Positions 1 through 9,815 are shown, counted from the first letter of the stretch. The stretch is DNA of 64,000 bases from Amycolatopsis sp. FDAARGOS 1241 (GCF_016889705.1 NZ_CP069526.1:2542001-2606000); one strand, 5' to 3'. The notes: generated from the sequence alone by a model not told the origin. Program-made: numbers and translations.

Positions 1-1
1 C

Positions 2-508
2 TTCGGTGATGGGGAGGTCGCTCGGTGGTTGGCGCCGGCCATGGATCGGATTCCGGACGTGGCTACCATGCGGCAGCTGGTGTCCGGGTGGGTTGTGGAC
101 GGTGCGGCCATCGAGCCGCCGCTCGGCCGCTGGAAGGTCACTGATCTCGCCCTGGGGCAGGTTGTGGGAGCGGTCTCTTTGCTGCCTTTGCCGCCGGACG
201 ACATTGATTCCGAGATTGGTGTTCAGATCGCTCGTGACCGGTGGGGGAGTGGCTATGCCGGTGAAGCCGGTGACGCGATCGCCCACTATGCCTTCGCTGC
301 CGGCGCGGACGAGATTTTCGCGGTCTCGCGTCCGGCGAACCAGCGTGCCGCGGCGGCGGCGCGGCGAATGGGGATGGACTGGGTCGGGCAGACCGACAAG
401 TACTACGAAACGAGGCTCGACGTGTTCCGTTTGCGCCGGTACGACCTGGACGCACCGGCGGTCGCGGCGCCGGACGCCGATCAGGCGGATGAACTCACCG
501 ACTTCTGA
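2..508 (+). CDS. GNAT family N-acetyltransferase, 5' end outside window
   Basis: The reading frame is open from base 2 and reads FGDGEVARWLAPAMDR before the first internal start, which is typical of the N-terminal part of RimJ/RimL-like GNAT proteins, so the true start lies upstream. The segment around GIQIARDRWGSGYAGEA matches the acetyl-CoA binding region (Q/R-x-x-G-x-G/A), and the NQRAAAAARRMGM stretch is the usual C-terminal GNAT motif. It would transfer an acetyl group to an amine or protein N-terminus; the substrate is unknown. The acidic tail after the fold is likely disordered. Confidence 0.8.
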   Translation, partial: FGDGEVARWLAPAMDRIPDVATMRQLVSGWVVDGAAIEPPLGRWKVTDLALGQVVGAVSLLPLPPDDIDSEIGVQIARDRWGSGYAGEAGDAIAHYAFAAGADEIFAVSRPANQRAAAAARRMGMDWVGQTDKYYETRLDVFRLRRYDLDAPAVAAPDADQADELTDF

Positions 509-550
509 CCGATTCGCACCGGTACGCGTGCACAACATCCTGGAGAAGAA

Positions 551-1423
551 ATGACCATGCGTGGAACCCTTCCCGATCGCTGCGGCACCTTCACGATCGG
601 AGGTCACGCGATCACTCGGCTCGGACTCGGGACCGCCCAGATGAGCGCGTCCGGTGTGTGGAGTCATCCGAAGGACGCCGCCGAAGCAGCACGTGTTCTC
701 CAAGAAGCGATCGATCTTGGTGTGAACCTCATTGACGTCGCCGAGTCTTCCGGGCCGTTCGACTATGAAGAACTCATCGTGCGGGCACTGAGCCCGTTCC
801 CCGAAGACTTGCTGCTGATGATCAAGGGTGGACTTCTTCGATCGCCCGAAGGACAGTGGGAACCGGTACCGCGGCCCTCGTTCCTTCGCAAACAGATCGA
901 GACGCGGCTGTGGTACCTGAAGCTCAACCGTGTGCCGTTGTTCCAATTGCACGGGTTCAGTCCGAACGCTCCTATTGCTGATCAGATCGGACTGCTCACC
1001 GATATGCAGCGAGAAGGAAAGATCGGGCAGATCGGGTTGGCAGAAGTGACTCTGGCCGAACTGGAGGAAGCAAGAAAGTACGCGGAGATCGCGACGGTTC
1101 AAGCTGAATACAACCTCATCAACCGGGCGGCTGACCCGTTGCTGGACTACGCGGAAGCGGCGAACATCGGGTTCATCCCTTGGCTTCCGCTGGCGACCGG
1201 CGCGCTGGCCAGTCAGGACGGCCCTCTGGCAGAGATGGCGCGACGGCGCAGTGTCACGCCGGCGCAGCTCGCTCTGGCCTGGCTCTTGAAACGCTCGCCT
1301 GCGATGCTCCCCACCCCTGGCACACTGAGCCTCCAACACCTGAACGACAACGTGTCCGCAGTGGACATTCCTCTGACGGCAACCGAAGTCGGTGATCTCG
1401 ATCGGTTGACAGCTGAACCGTGA
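551..1423 (+). CDS. aldo/keto reductase family protein with altered catalytic tetrad
   Basis: A 290-residue protein with the AKR barrel pattern. GGAGAAGAA lies directly upstream of the ATG. Of the usual Asp-Tyr-Lys-His tetrad, D62 (NLIDVAES), K92 (LLLMIKGG) and the His in LFQLHGF are present, but the position of the catalytic Tyr, five residues after the Asp, is Ser67; a Tyr lies five residues further on. The C-terminal part (AQLALAWLLKRSP, then GTLSLQHLNDNV) is the normal NADP-binding end. It is probably an NADPH-linked oxidoreductase of the broad YdbC/Tas-like type with reduced or changed activity. It may be co-transcribed with the MFS gene downstream. Confidence 0.85.
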   Translation: MTMRGTLPDRCGTFTIGGHAITRLGLGTAQMSASGVWSHPKDAAEAARVLQEAIDLGVNLIDVAESSGPFDYEELIVRALSPFPEDLLLMIKGGLLRSPEGQWEPVPRPSFLRKQIETRLWYLKLNRVPLFQLHGFSPNAPIADQIGLLTDMQREGKIGQIGLAEVTLAELEEARKYAEIATVQAEYNLINRAADPLLDYAEAANIGFIPWLPLATGALASQDGPLAEMARRRSVTPAQLALAWLLKRSPAMLPTPGTLSLQHLNDNVSAVDIPLTATEVGDLDRLTAEP

Positions 1424-1499
1424 TCGCATTCTTTCGGAAACGGCGTTCGGTGAGTTCCCTCGGGAGATGCCGGCAGTCAGTACGTGGAGGGCACTCACC

Positions 1500-2966
1500 G
1501 TGGCCAGTTCCGAGGTTGCCCTGCCGCGTCCGGTGGGTTTTCCACTCCGGTCCGCGCAAGGTCGACGGATCCTGATCGCGACGGTCCTCGGCGCCAGCCT
1601 CGCGGGTATCGACTCGAACGTCGTGAACGTCGCCCTGCCCGACATCGGCCGGGACTTGGGCGCGAGCTTCGCGTCGCTGCAGTGGACCGTGACCGGGTAC
1701 ACCCTCAGCCTCGCCTCGCTCATCCTGCTGGCGGGCGCGCTCGGAGACCGCTACGGCCGCAGGCGGATCTTTCTCATCGGCGTCGCTGGTTTCACATTCG
1801 CGTCGGTCTTGTGCTCGGTGGTCCCCGACGTGGGTGGCCTCATCGGCGCGCGCATCCTGCAAGGCATCGGCGGTGCGTTGATGGCACCCGCGAGCATGGC
1901 CATCCTGCAGTCCACGATCGCGCCTGATGACCGGCCGAAGGCGATCGGAACGTGGTCCGGGTTCGCCGGAATCGCGGGAGTTCTCGCGCCGTTCGTCGCT
2001 GGGTGGCTGTTGTCGTTGGGTTCGTGGCGGTGGATCTTCCTGATCAACGTGCCCGTCGCGGTCATCGTGCTGCTGGTGAGCCTGCGCCACATTCCGGAGA
2101 CCCGCGACGGCGAATCGTCCGGCATGGACTGGGGTGGCTCGGCTCTGGCCGTCGCGACACTCGCCGCGGCGACTTACGCGCTGACCGCGATACCGGCAAA
2201 CCCCCGAGGACCGTGGGCATGGGTGAGCGCGTTCGTCGCCGTCGCGGCGGGGATCGGATTCGTCTGGTACGAACGGCGCACGCCATCGCCGATGCTGCCG
2301 GCGTCACACCTGAAGTCCAGGCCATTCGTCATGATCAACGTGATGACCTTCATCGTCTACGGTGCGTTCGGCGTGTTCTCCGTGATCTTCACGATCGCAC
2401 TGGAGACCGTCTCCGGGTACAGTCCTGCCAAAGCCGGCAGCTCTCTCCTGCCGATCACGATCATCAGCCTCGTTTTGGCGCGATCCAGCGGTAAACTCGC
2501 CGCGCGGATCGGGCCCGGGTTGCAATTGATGGTCGGCCCCGCATTGTGTGGCGTCGCCGCGCTGATGGCTTTGCAGGTCAGCCCAGGCGCAGGCTACTGG
2601 AGTGTGGTGATCCCGCTCCAGTGCGTGTTCGGCCTCGGCACGGCCACGATGGTGGCTCCTTTGACGTTCGTGGCACTGTCGTCCATACCGGGCGACCACG
2701 CCGGAGTCGCGTCCGCGGTCAACAACGCCGTCGCGCGAAGTGCCGCCTTGCTGTGGATCGCCGCGCTTCCCCCGCTCGTCGGGCTCACCGGCGCCTCGTA
2801 CACCCAATCCGAGGCGTTCCTGCCCGGCTATCGGCTGACGTGCATCATCTGCGCTGTCGCTCTGTTCGTCTCCAGCGCGCTCGCCGCCGCGGTTTTCCGC
2901 AGCCACACTCGGTGCGACCGGCGGCCCTTGCTGGTGCACCCCTTGCTGCACCCACCATGCCGATAG
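1500..2966 (+). CDS. MFS transporter, DHA2 (EmrB/QacA-like) drug efflux family
   Basis: A multi-pass membrane protein with MFS motif A (GALGDRYGRRRIF), the DHA2 opening GIDSNVVNVALPDIGRDLG and motif C-like glycine-rich helices. It should export small toxic compounds by proton antiport in the cytoplasmic membrane. I chose GTG at 1500 because GGAGGG lies 8 nt upstream; an in-frame ATG at 1467 has a GGGAG that abuts the start. The last 25 residues after AAAVFRSH are arginine- and proline-rich and unlike a transporter tail, so the 3' end may be frameshifted. No dedicated regulator is adjacent. Confidence 0.88.
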   Translation: MASSEVALPRPVGFPLRSAQGRRILIATVLGASLAGIDSNVVNVALPDIGRDLGASFASLQWTVTGYTLSLASLILLAGALGDRYGRRRIFLIGVAGFTFASVLCSVVPDVGGLIGARILQGIGGALMAPASMAILQSTIAPDDRPKAIGTWSGFAGIAGVLAPFVAGWLLSLGSWRWIFLINVPVAVIVLLVSLRHIPETRDGESSGMDWGGSALAVATLAAATYALTAIPANPRGPWAWVSAFVAVAAGIGFVWYERRTPSPMLPASHLKSRPFVMINVMTFIVYGAFGVFSVIFTIALETVSGYSPAKAGSSLLPITIISLVLARSSGKLAARIGPGLQLMVGPALCGVAALMALQVSPGAGYWSVVIPLQCVFGLGTATMVAPLTFVALSSIPGDHAGVASAVNNAVARSAALLWIAALPPLVGLTGASYTQSEAFLPGYRLTCIICAVALFVSSALAAAVFRSHTRCDRRPLLVHPLLHPPCR

Positions 2967-3134
2967 CGGCACGCCATTCTGTTCGTGCTCCACCATCTCG
3001 ATCCTGATCACGAAATCGTGCGAATGGGCAGTAAGAGATGCGGCTGGCGTGTCGCCAAGCACGTGGTACTGAGGTAATGACGTCCTGGGAACCCGGCATC
3101 GTCGTGATGAGGACGAGAGGAAGAGGAGTCCTTG

Positions 3135-3611
3135 ATGGACGCAGTAAACGGCAAGGTGGTGCTTCGCTTGCCGCGGCTGGTTGCAAGGGTCGACCGCGCC
3201 ATGGCTGTTGCGGCTGCCGTGCACGCGGGGCTCGTGCTGGCCGACTTCGTGTTGCTGGGGCTGCTCGCCGGCGGTTTGCCCGTGCTGAAGGAGTTGTTCC
3301 TCGTCGTGCTCGGCCTCGCCGGCCCGGCGATCGGCATCACGCGCCATTTCCGCTCCGCGACACGGGACGGAGCAGGTCTCGTCATCGTCTCGTCCGCCGG
3401 CTCGCTGCTCCTGGGTGTGCTGTGGCATTTCGTGCTCGGCGGACCCGGCAGCCTTCGGGTCGCCCTCCGGTCGGGGGTGCCCGTCTTGACGCGGGTCTTC
3501 GAAGTCTCCGTGACGCTCCAGGTAGCCGCGGCCGCGGCGGCACTGCTGCTGGCCGCTTTCGCGTTTCGCCGCCGGACTTCGATCTTGTCGATCGGCCGGA
3601 TCCAAGCGTAG
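3135..3611 (+). CDS. small integral membrane protein of unknown function
   Basis: A 158-residue hydrophobic protein with four likely membrane segments (about residues 22-47, 52-68, 80-101 and 125-144) separated by short basic loops. AGAGGAG precedes a TTG-ATG pair; the ATG sits 6 nt from the purine run and is preferred. I recognise no family; the size resembles small uncharacterised actinobacterial membrane proteins. It stands alone between the MFS gene and a relic region. Confidence 0.65.
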   Translation: MDAVNGKVVLRLPRLVARVDRAMAVAAAVHAGLVLADFVLLGLLAGGLPVLKELFLVVLGLAGPAIGITRHFRSATRDGAGLVIVSSAGSLLLGVLWHFVLGGPGSLRVALRSGVPVLTRVFEVSVTLQVAAAAAALLLAAFAFRRRTSILSIGRIQA

Positions 3612-3678
3612 AGCGTTGTTTTCAGCGTACTGCCGGGCGTTCATCGCGCCCCGGCGTGCCTGCGGGGAACACTATGGG

Positions 3679-4322
3679 TCAAGGAGGCCGGGGCATGGCT
3701 TCGACTGCCGCCGGTGATGGGGCGACCAAGCTGTCGAGCGCGGACTCCTCGCCGTCGGGCAGCTGCCCGCGCGGGACGCGGTGCTGAAAGACGCCGTCTC
3801 CCACGTCGAGGCGCCGTGAGACGTCGAAGCGCAAGCCGCGGATGCCGCTGAGCAGGCGGAGGACGACGAGATTGGCTTCGAGGTCTTGCTCGCCGAGGCC
3901 GTCGTTGTGCCAGATCACGGGGCCGCTGCGCCTCGGTGATCAGCGAGCGGGAACCGTCCACAGTGCTCGGTGGTCCGGGCCGGTCAGGAAGCCGTCGTCG
4001 AACGGCTGAGCTCCTCCCAGGCGCCGGCGTCGGCGCGCACGGCTTCGTGGTGGTTGCGCAGCCCGTCGAGCGCGTCTTCGCCGAGGAGGAAGTGCAGCGG
4101 CGGGTTCTCGGCGTCGAGCGCATCGAGGATCGCCGCGGCGTCCTTCGCCGGGTTGTTCGGCTCCTGCCCCACCACGCCCTTGACCATCCGCCGCAGCTCG
4201 CTCGAGGTCGCGTCGTAGGCCGATCGGGGGAGTAGCTGGCGCGCACGGCGTCGAGGTCGCCGCACGCCATTGCTCGGAAGTAGTCGTCCACGACGGAGGT
4301 GGTTGGTGCTCGTTTCGGGCAT
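3679..4322 (-). pseudogene. mosaic relic: SnoaL/NTF2-like gene interrupted by an SDR C-terminus
   Basis: Reading the minus strand from 4322, an NTF2-like N-terminus appears (SVVDDYFRAMACGDLDAVRA), then the frame changes and about 75 codons read as a short-chain dehydrogenase C-terminus (YDATSSELRRMVKGVVGQE ... NPPLHFLLGEDALDGLRNHH) ending in a stop near 3937. The NTF2-like protein then resumes (IWHNDGLGEQDLEANLVVL to VEAMPRPP). The simplest reading is that an SDR fragment was inserted into, or recombined with, a SnoaL-like gene. No single intact product is possible. Both protein types suit a small-molecule oxidoreductase locus. Confidence 0.6.
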
Positions 4323-4367
4323 GGGCGTCTCCCCGAGCTTGCCGTGCCACGCCGGTCGATGGTGCGG

Positions 4368-4754
4368 TTACGACGACGCCGTGGTGCTCGACGCCTCAGC
4401 GGCGCGAGAGCCGGACGGCGTGGGTCGGGCGTAGCGTCCGGAGAACTGTGAACCATCTCCGCGGTGGGTGAAGCGCAGGCCGACGATCGAGCCGTTTTCG
4501 ACCATCCAGTGCAGATCGTAGGAGGCGCGGTAGCTGGGTGGCCAGAACGACGCGAAGCGGCCGTCGACGTCGACGTACCAGTCTCCGTGCGTGGCGTGCC
4601 CCCGATCGAAGTAGGTCGTGGTGCCACTGTGGTCGAAAACTTGTTCTGCACGGTTGTCGTAAACGAGCCGGCCGGCCGTCAACGCGGCCACCAGGTTCTT
4701 CGTGGTCACTTCGGCGCCGTCGGCGGGGTTGAGTGACTCCAGTGATCGAGGCAA
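4368..4754 (-). CDS. small beta-rich hypothetical protein, MoaF/calycin-like
   Basis: A 128-residue protein starting at a TTG with GAAGGA 6 nt upstream. The sequence TAGRLVYDNRAEQVFDHSGT, then GDWYVDVDGRFASFWPPSY and YDLHWMVENGSIVGLRFTH looks like a small beta-barrel with alternating aromatic strands, similar to the MoaF C-terminal/lipocalin-like domains found beside redox enzymes. The catalytic or ligand role is unknown. It lies between the SnoaL/SDR relic and transaldolase, all on the minus strand, with no obvious promoter of its own. Confidence 0.6.
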   Translation of the reverse strand: MPRSLESLNPADGAEVTTKNLVAALTAGRLVYDNRAEQVFDHSGTTTYFDRGHATHGDWYVDVDGRFASFWPPSYRASYDLHWMVENGSIVGLRFTHRGDGSQFSGRYARPTPSGSRAAEASSTTASS

Positions 4755-4813
4755 CGGGATTCCTTCAGCACTGAGGTGTGGGCGCGGGCGCGAGAGGAGC
4801 GGTGAGGGGGTGT

Positions 4814-5917
4814 TCAGCCGAGCAGCGCGCCGACTGAGGCGTGGAGGGCGCGCCAGCTGGCTGAGAACTTGGCGACGCCCTGACTCAGGAGCGTGTTGTA
4901 CACATCGTCGAGGTCGACACCCGCCGCGGCGACGGCCGCGATGTCCGCTGCCGCCTCCTTGCCGCGCCCGACGACCTGATCGCCGGGCACCTCGCCGTGA
5001 TCGGCGAACGCCGAGAGCGTCGCGGGTGGCATCGTGGACACGGTTCCGGGCGTGATGAGACCGGTGACGTACTTGGTGTCCGGGAAGGACGGATCCTTGA
5101 CACCCGTGGACGCCCACAGGAGCCGCTGTGGGCGGGCGCCCTCGGCGGCAAGGCTCTGCCATCGCGAGGATTCCCACACTGCCGACAAGGCCTCGTGAGC
5201 GAGCCGTGCATTGGCCAGCGCAGCCTGGCCGCGCAGCTCTGGGACGCCCATGGCGTCGAGGCGCATGTCGACCTCGGTATCCACTCTGGACACGAACAGC
5301 GAAGACACGGAGTGGAGGGACGCGAGGTCGTGGCCGTTCTCTCGGGCCTGTTCGAGGCCCTCGACGTACGCCTCGCCGACTTCGGCGCATCGCTGCGCCG
5401 AGAAGACCAGGGTCACGTTCACGTTCACGCCGGCCGCGAGGGCACCGGTAACAGCCTTGACGCCGGCCGGCGTGGCGGGGATTTTCACCATGAGGTTCGG
5501 CCGGTCGACGAGCTCCCAGAGCTGGATCGCCTCCGCGATGGTCGCGCCGGTGTCGCCGGCGAGCTCGGGGCTCACTTCCAGCGACACCCTGCCATCGACT
5601 CCGTCGGTCTTCTCCCAGATCGGACGGAGCACCTCCGCTGCGTGCTGAACGTCCGAGATGGTCAACGCTCGAACGGACTCCGCAACGTCGATTCCGTTGC
5701 CGGCCAGTTGTTCCAGCTGCGCGGCGTAGCGGCTGCTGCGAGTGATGGCGTTGGCGAAGATCGTCGGGTTCGTGGTGACGCCCACGACTGAACGGCTTCG
5801 CACGAGGTGTTCGAATTCGCCGTTCTCCAGGATGTCGCGTGAGAGCTCATCCAGCCAGATCGACACGCCGGCGTTGGTGAGTGCGTGGAGCGGGTCGCTG
5901 TTCTTGTCGTGTGTCAT
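4814..5917 (-). CDS. tal: transaldolase
   Basis: A 367-residue actinobacterial-type transaldolase of the non-oxidative pentose phosphate pathway, which moves a dihydroxyacetone unit from sedoheptulose-7-phosphate to glyceraldehyde-3-phosphate in the cytoplasm. The Schiff-base lysine is K145 in NLMVKIPAT; the N-terminal signature [13 protein letters not shown] and the [16 protein letters not shown] strand are present. Length matches the TalB/Tal group of actinomycetes. Its ATG overlaps the stop of the upstream cytochrome b gene by four bases (ATGA), so the two are translationally coupled, which is an unusual pairing. Confidence 0.95.
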   Translation of the reverse strand: MTHDKNSDPLHALTNAGVSIWLDELSRDILENGEFEHLVRSRSVVGVTTNPTIFANAITRSSRYAAQLEQLAGNGIDVAESVRALTISDVQHAAEVLRPIWEKTDGVDGRVSLEVSPELAGDTGATIAEAIQLWELVDRPNLMVKIPATPAGVKAVTGALAAGVNVNVTLVFSAQRCAEVGEAYVEGLEQARENGHDLASLHSVSSLFVSRVDTEVDMRLDAMGVPELRGQAALANARLAHEALSAVWESSRWQSLAAEGARPQRLLWASTGVKDPSFPDTKYVTGLITPGTVSTMPPATLSAFADHGEVPGDQVVGRGKEAAADIAAVAAAGVDLDDVYNTLLSQGVAKFSASWRALHASVGALLG

Positions 5918-7521
5918 TTCGTTTCCTGCTGGTGGACGGCTCGTTCCAGGGCAGCGGTTTCTTCAGGTGGGTCCGGCGTCCACAGCGAACCCGGCACGGC
6001 ACGACCGGCGGCCCCGAGCTTGTTCATCTTCTTCGGCACCGGCGCGCCCTGGTACTCGAGCGGGATCGCGTGGCCGTCGCCGTCCACGCCGCCCAGCGGC
6101 TGGTGGACCTCGATGAACTCACCGTGCGGCAGGCGCTTGATGATGCCGGTTTCGACACCGTGCTCCAGGACCTCGCGGTCGGCCCGCTGCAGGCCGAGGC
6201 AGATCCGGTAGGTCACGTAGTAGGCGATCGGCGGCACGATCAGCACGCCGATGCGGCCGGCCCACGTGGTGGCGTTCAGGGAGATGTGGAACTGGTCGGC
6301 GATGATGTCGTTGAAGCCCGTCAGCTCGATGACCAGGAAGAACCCGAGCGCCATCATGCCCAGCGAGGTGCGGACCGGTGCGTCACGCGGCCGCTGCAGC
6401 AGGTTGTGGTGCTGCCCTGTGTCCTTCGACAGCTTCAGCTCGATCCAGGGGTAGAGGATCAGCGTGCCGAACAGCACTGACATGCCGATCGCTCCGGAGA
6501 AGAACACCGCCGGGATCGTGTAGTTCCCGAGGTAGACCTCCCACGCGGGCCAGATGCGCAGCATGCCGTCGGCCCAGGCCATGTACCAGTCCGGCTGCGA
6601 GCCGGCCGACACCATCGACGGGTTGTACGGACCGAAGTTCCACACCGGGTTGATCTGGAAAAGACCTGCCATGAGGGCGGTCACGCCCGTGACGACCACG
6701 GCGAGCGACCCGCCGTGGAGTGCGAACTCCGGCATGATCCGGATACCGACGACGTTGTCCTCTTTCGCGCGTACGCCCGGGAACTGGGTGTGCTTCTGGT
6801 ACCAGACCAGCGCCAGGTGGACGCCGATCAGGGCGAAGAGGATCCCCGGCAGCACGAGGATGTGCAGCGTGTACAGGCGCGGGATGATCTGGTCGCCCGG
6901 GAACTCGCCGCCGAACAGCGCCCAGTGAAGCCAGGTGCCGATGACCGGCACCGACAGCACGATGCCCGACAGGGTCGCGCGGATACCGGTGCCCGACAGC
7001 AGGTCGTCCGGCAGCGAGTAGCCGAAGAATCCCTCGAACATGCTGATCAGCAGCAGGACCACACCGATCACCCAGTTCGCCTCACGCGGTCTGCGGAACG
7101 CACCGGTGAAGAAGATCCGGAACATGTGCAGGAGAGTCGCGGCGATGAAGATCAGCGCTCCCCAGTGGTGCAGCTGGCGCACGAAGAGGCCGCCGCGCAC
7201 GTCGAACGAGATGTCCAGCGTCGTCTTGAACGCTTGCGACATCTCGACGCCCTGCAGGTTCGTGAAGCTGCCGTGGTAGGTGACTTCCTGCATCGAGGGA
7301 TCGAAGAACAACGTCAGGTACACACCCGATGCGATCACGACGAGGAAGCTGTACAGCGAAACCTCACCGATCAAGTACGACCAGTGGGTCGGGAACACCT
7401 TGTTCATCTGGTGCCGCAGGCCCTTGGCGAGCTTGTACCGCTGATCCGCGTTGTCCGCGGCCCGCCCAAGGCGCTCCTCGAGCGCGCCCGCCCTCTTCGT
7501 CGGCATGCTCAATGAGCTCAT
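5914..7521 (-). CDS. qcrB: cytochrome b subunit of the cytochrome bc1 complex (QcrB-like)
   Basis: A 535-residue membrane protein with an N-terminal cytochrome b domain: heme-ligating His pairs in [17 protein letters not shown] and [18 protein letters not shown], and the Qo-site motif as PDWY ([12 protein letters not shown]), as in actinobacteria. It carries the long C-terminal cytoplasmic tail of the actinobacterial type. ATG at 7521 ([10 protein letters not shown]) is the sensible start; an in-frame start 28 codons upstream would add a basic, non-conserved leader. Cytochrome bc1 oxidises menaquinol, but here the usual partners qcrC and qcrA are absent and the next gene is transaldolase. It is probably an extra paralogue of the housekeeping subunit. 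Confidence 0.92.
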   Translation of the reverse strand: MSSLSMPTKRAGALEERLGRAADNADQRYKLAKGLRHQMNKVFPTHWSYLIGEVSLYSFLVVIASGVYLTLFFDPSMQEVTYHGSFTNLQGVEMSQAFKTTLDISFDVRGGLFVRQLHHWGALIFIAATLLHMFRIFFTGAFRRPREANWVIGVVLLLISMFEGFFGYSLPDDLLSGTGIRATLSGIVLSVPVIGTWLHWALFGGEFPGDQIIPRLYTLHILVLPGILFALIGVHLALVWYQKHTQFPGVRAKEDNVVGIRIMPEFALHGGSLAVVVTGVTALMAGLFQINPVWNFGPYNPSMVSAGSQPDWYMAWADGMLRIWPAWEVYLGNYTIPAVFFSGAIGMSVLFGTLILYPWIELKLSKDTGQHHNLLQRPRDAPVRTSLGMMALGFFLVIELTGFNDIIADQFHISLNATTWAGRIGVLIVPPIAYYVTYRICLGLQRADREVLEHGVETGIIKRLPHGEFIEVHQPLGGVDGDGHAIPLEYQGAPVPKKMNKLGAAGRAVPGSLWTPDPPEETAALERAVHQQETK

Positions 7522-7997
7522 GTCACGTTGGTGGCAGGGGCCGGGCCCGGTCTTACCTCCGCGGGCGGGCAAAAGGAGTGACCGACACCACGTTCGACGG
7601 TCCACATCCGTTTCCTCGCCGATCCACGGGCTTGGTGGCCCCGGGGATTTCTACGGGTGCATCGTCGTTGCACGCGGAGTTGACTGGAACCCGGACGTTG
7701 CCACGGTGTGGTGCGCGGCGGAGGCACACGCTCCGGTTGTCGGTCGGTGCGTGCGCAGCGGGTGCCCGGTGGGTGTGGGCTCTTGGTCTGTGCATGTTCA
7801 GGGCGCCCAAGCCGTGTCTGTCACTCGCTACGGACGCGGTCGACTTGGCCGTGCTCCGCTCTGTCGCGCCGGCATGCCCGGTCCGGCTGCTGACTGGTTC
7901 GTTGTGGTTCACGTAGGCCTGGCTGCCTACTGACCTCGAGCCGGCCATGGGTTTTCATGTGCTGGCCGGTACTTTGTCGAGTGGGGAGTGAAATTCG
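7522..7997. other. intergenic region, no gene supported
   Basis: This stretch separates cytochrome b (leftwards) from the SDR pseudogene (rightwards), so it should hold a leftward promoter. Open frames here have no family resemblance and poor codon pattern. I see no TGGAC-N6-GTCCA operator and no strong hairpin. Confidence 0.5.
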
Positions 7998-8599
7998 ATG
8001 GGTGAAGGCTTCGAGGGTTGTAAAGTCGTCGTTGTCGGGGGTTTGATACAGGTTTTGCTACGGCGCAGCAAGTGCTCGCGGGGGGTGGCAGCGCCGTGAT
8101 TACCGGCCGAAGCCCCGGCAAGCTGCGGATGGCGGTGAAAACACCGTCGCGGCAGGGCGAGGCATGGGGCATCGCGGCGGAGCTGACCGACCGCGCCCAG
8201 GTTCCTGGGGTTCGAAAGCAGCTTGCCGCCGAGCGTGCTGATGCGCGTCTGCCGGTGAACGGGGCGGGGTTTTCACCCCGAATGCGTTCACTGAATATGA
8301 CGAAGCCTTCTACCACTCGTTCAACGAACCTGAACCGCGCAGTGGTTTTCACTACCCGGACTGTCGTCGCCGGGATGCTCGCCGAGGGCACGGGTGGTGC
8401 GATCGTCAACATCGGCGCGTTGTGGGCACACCAAGGGATTGCGGCGACACCCACACTCCGGGTTCTCTGTCCAGGGCCGGATCGGCACCGTGGAAGAGAG
8501 GTAGCGAACATGGTGTCGTTTCTGCTCTCGGACAAGAGAAGCTGGATGATCGGGGCCATCGTCGACGTCGACGGCGGCGTCATGGCCGGGCGCAACTGA
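7998..8599 (+). pseudogene. decayed short-chain dehydrogenase, paralogue of the SDR at 40970
   Basis: The ATG-proximal codons (MGEGFEG.KVVVVGG) and the end (SFLLSDKRSWMIGAIVDVDG ... MAGRN) match the intact SDR at 40970-41743 almost residue for residue. The glycine-rich cofactor loop is frameshifted after KVVVVGG, the frame returns near AGGGSAVITGR, is disturbed again near NGAGF, and about 150 bp is deleted between the positions equivalent to GYSVQ and GRVGTPED. The deletion removes the catalytic Tyr-xxx-Lys region and the substrate loop. It cannot encode a working dehydrogenase. It shows that this SDR was duplicated within the region and one copy decayed. Confidence 0.88.
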
Positions 8600-8690
8600 A
8601 CACCGACCCGAGGCACGGGATCCCGAAGCGGCGGTAAGCGGAGACCGCCGCCGGTCGCCAACAGGTGAGCATCCACAGGGGAGGGAAACA

Positions 8691-9167
8691 GTGGGCGTGA
8701 GCCATGACAGCCGTCCGAACGGACCGATTCCGCCGAAGCCTTCTACGATGGCGACGGACGAGATCGCTGCTCATCCTCCGGTTCCGAAGGGCTACCTGAG
8801 GACCGCGGTCTCCGACGGCTCGATCACCATCTTCGTCACCGGCCGGCTGCTCGAGCCATCGGCCGTCGAACGGCTCTGTGCCGAGCTCGACTTCGCGACG
8901 TCGGTGTGCCGCGGGATGGTCACCATCGATCTGACCGACTGCACCGAGCTTGGCACGGAGGCGGCACAAGTCCTCCACCGGCAGCACAGCGCGGCTCGGG
9001 CCTCGCAATCCCGATACCGGTTCCGCGTCATCGTGGACTGTGCGTCGATGATTCGCGCCCTCGCCGCCGGTGGCGTCCAGCTCGAGCACGACGCTCGACG
9101 GCACCGTACGCGCACCGCCCCGCCTCGCCGGCACGCGGCCAGCCTGGTGTCGCTTCGAACGGCGTAG
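8691..9167 (+). CDS. STAS-domain-like hypothetical protein
   Basis: A 158-residue protein starting at GTG behind GGGGAGGGAAACA. Residues about 36-125 resemble a STAS fold: a first strand (GSITIFVTGRLL), an amphipathic helix, VTIDLTDCTELGTEAAQVLH in the place of the anti-anti-sigma phospho-Ser loop, then RFRVIVDCASMIRALAAGG. The strongly basic C-terminus (HRTRTAPPRRHA) is unlike the fold. STAS proteins usually act as anti-sigma antagonists; with a sigma factor gene 650 bp downstream a regulatory role is possible but unproven. Confidence 0.6.
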   Translation: MGVSHDSRPNGPIPPKPSTMATDEIAAHPPVPKGYLRTAVSDGSITIFVTGRLLEPSAVERLCAELDFATSVCRGMVTIDLTDCTELGTEAAQVLHRQHSAARASQSRYRFRVIVDCASMIRALAAGGVQLEHDARRHRTRTAPPRRHAASLVSLRTA

Positions 9168-9222
9168 GGCACCGCGCGCCGTTCCCACTGGTCATCCCTT
9201 TGATTGTCTCTGGAGAGGTATC

Positions 9223-9238
9223 TGGACTTTTTGGTCCT
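9223..9238. promoter_or_regulatory. TGGAC-N6-GTCCA operator, site 1 (one mismatch)
   Basis: TGGACTTTTTGGTCCT, with one mismatch in the last base. It lies 55 bp after the STAS-like gene and almost 600 bp before the sigma factor, so its target is unclear. Confidence 0.45.
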
Positions 9239-9815
9239 TTTTCGCTAGGAAGGTAGCAGCGGTCTCGACAGTCCGTCCAGGATCGCGGCGGCCTGCCTCC
9301 GGTGCGGCCGTCGTCACCCGCCAACACAGGAGTCAGGATGCCCGAGACCGTGTCAACGACGACGAGCTGCTACGGGAGATCGAGACGACAAATCGGCCAA
9401 GGAAGGAACGACCGATCGACAACTGCAACCAGGATGCTCGTCGTGTTGAGGAGCTCTTCCACGGCGCCGTCGCGTAGCTTTGCGTCGCCCTCGCCGACAG
9501 GTGCTGTCGCAACGCGGACTGATGCGCACCATCGGGTGGTGTTCCAAGGCCCGGCAGCTCGAGCAGCTCTGACGGCGCCGCCAAGGCGCCGCTCGGCTGA
9601 TGGCTCATGCCGCAGCGTGGTCTGACGGTGCCGCGCAATCGCTTCGCAGGCGCAGGGGCGTTCGGCTGCCCGACGACCGCCGGTATCGACGCGTAGCGGC
9701 GAGGTTGCAGATGCAGAAGGCGGTCAACGGAGAGAAGGTGAGGCGGCATGACGCAAGGCGCGTCCCGCATCCAGGCGGCATACACGGCTGAGACCGGACG
9801 GAAACCACAGTCCAC
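9239..9815. other. intergenic region with a possible coding remnant
   Basis: No intact gene is supported between the STAS-like gene and the sigma factor. A short frame ending near 9477 reads NDDELLREIETTNRPRKERP and then EELFHGAVA, which vaguely recalls small actinobacterial proteins with a DDELLRE motif, but it has no clear start. The rest reads as low-quality frames. Confidence 0.35.

Noticed and set aside
5128..5451. Long arginine-rich open frames opposite transaldolase and other GC-rich genes
   Set aside because: They are by-products of high GC on the complementary strand of well-supported genes.
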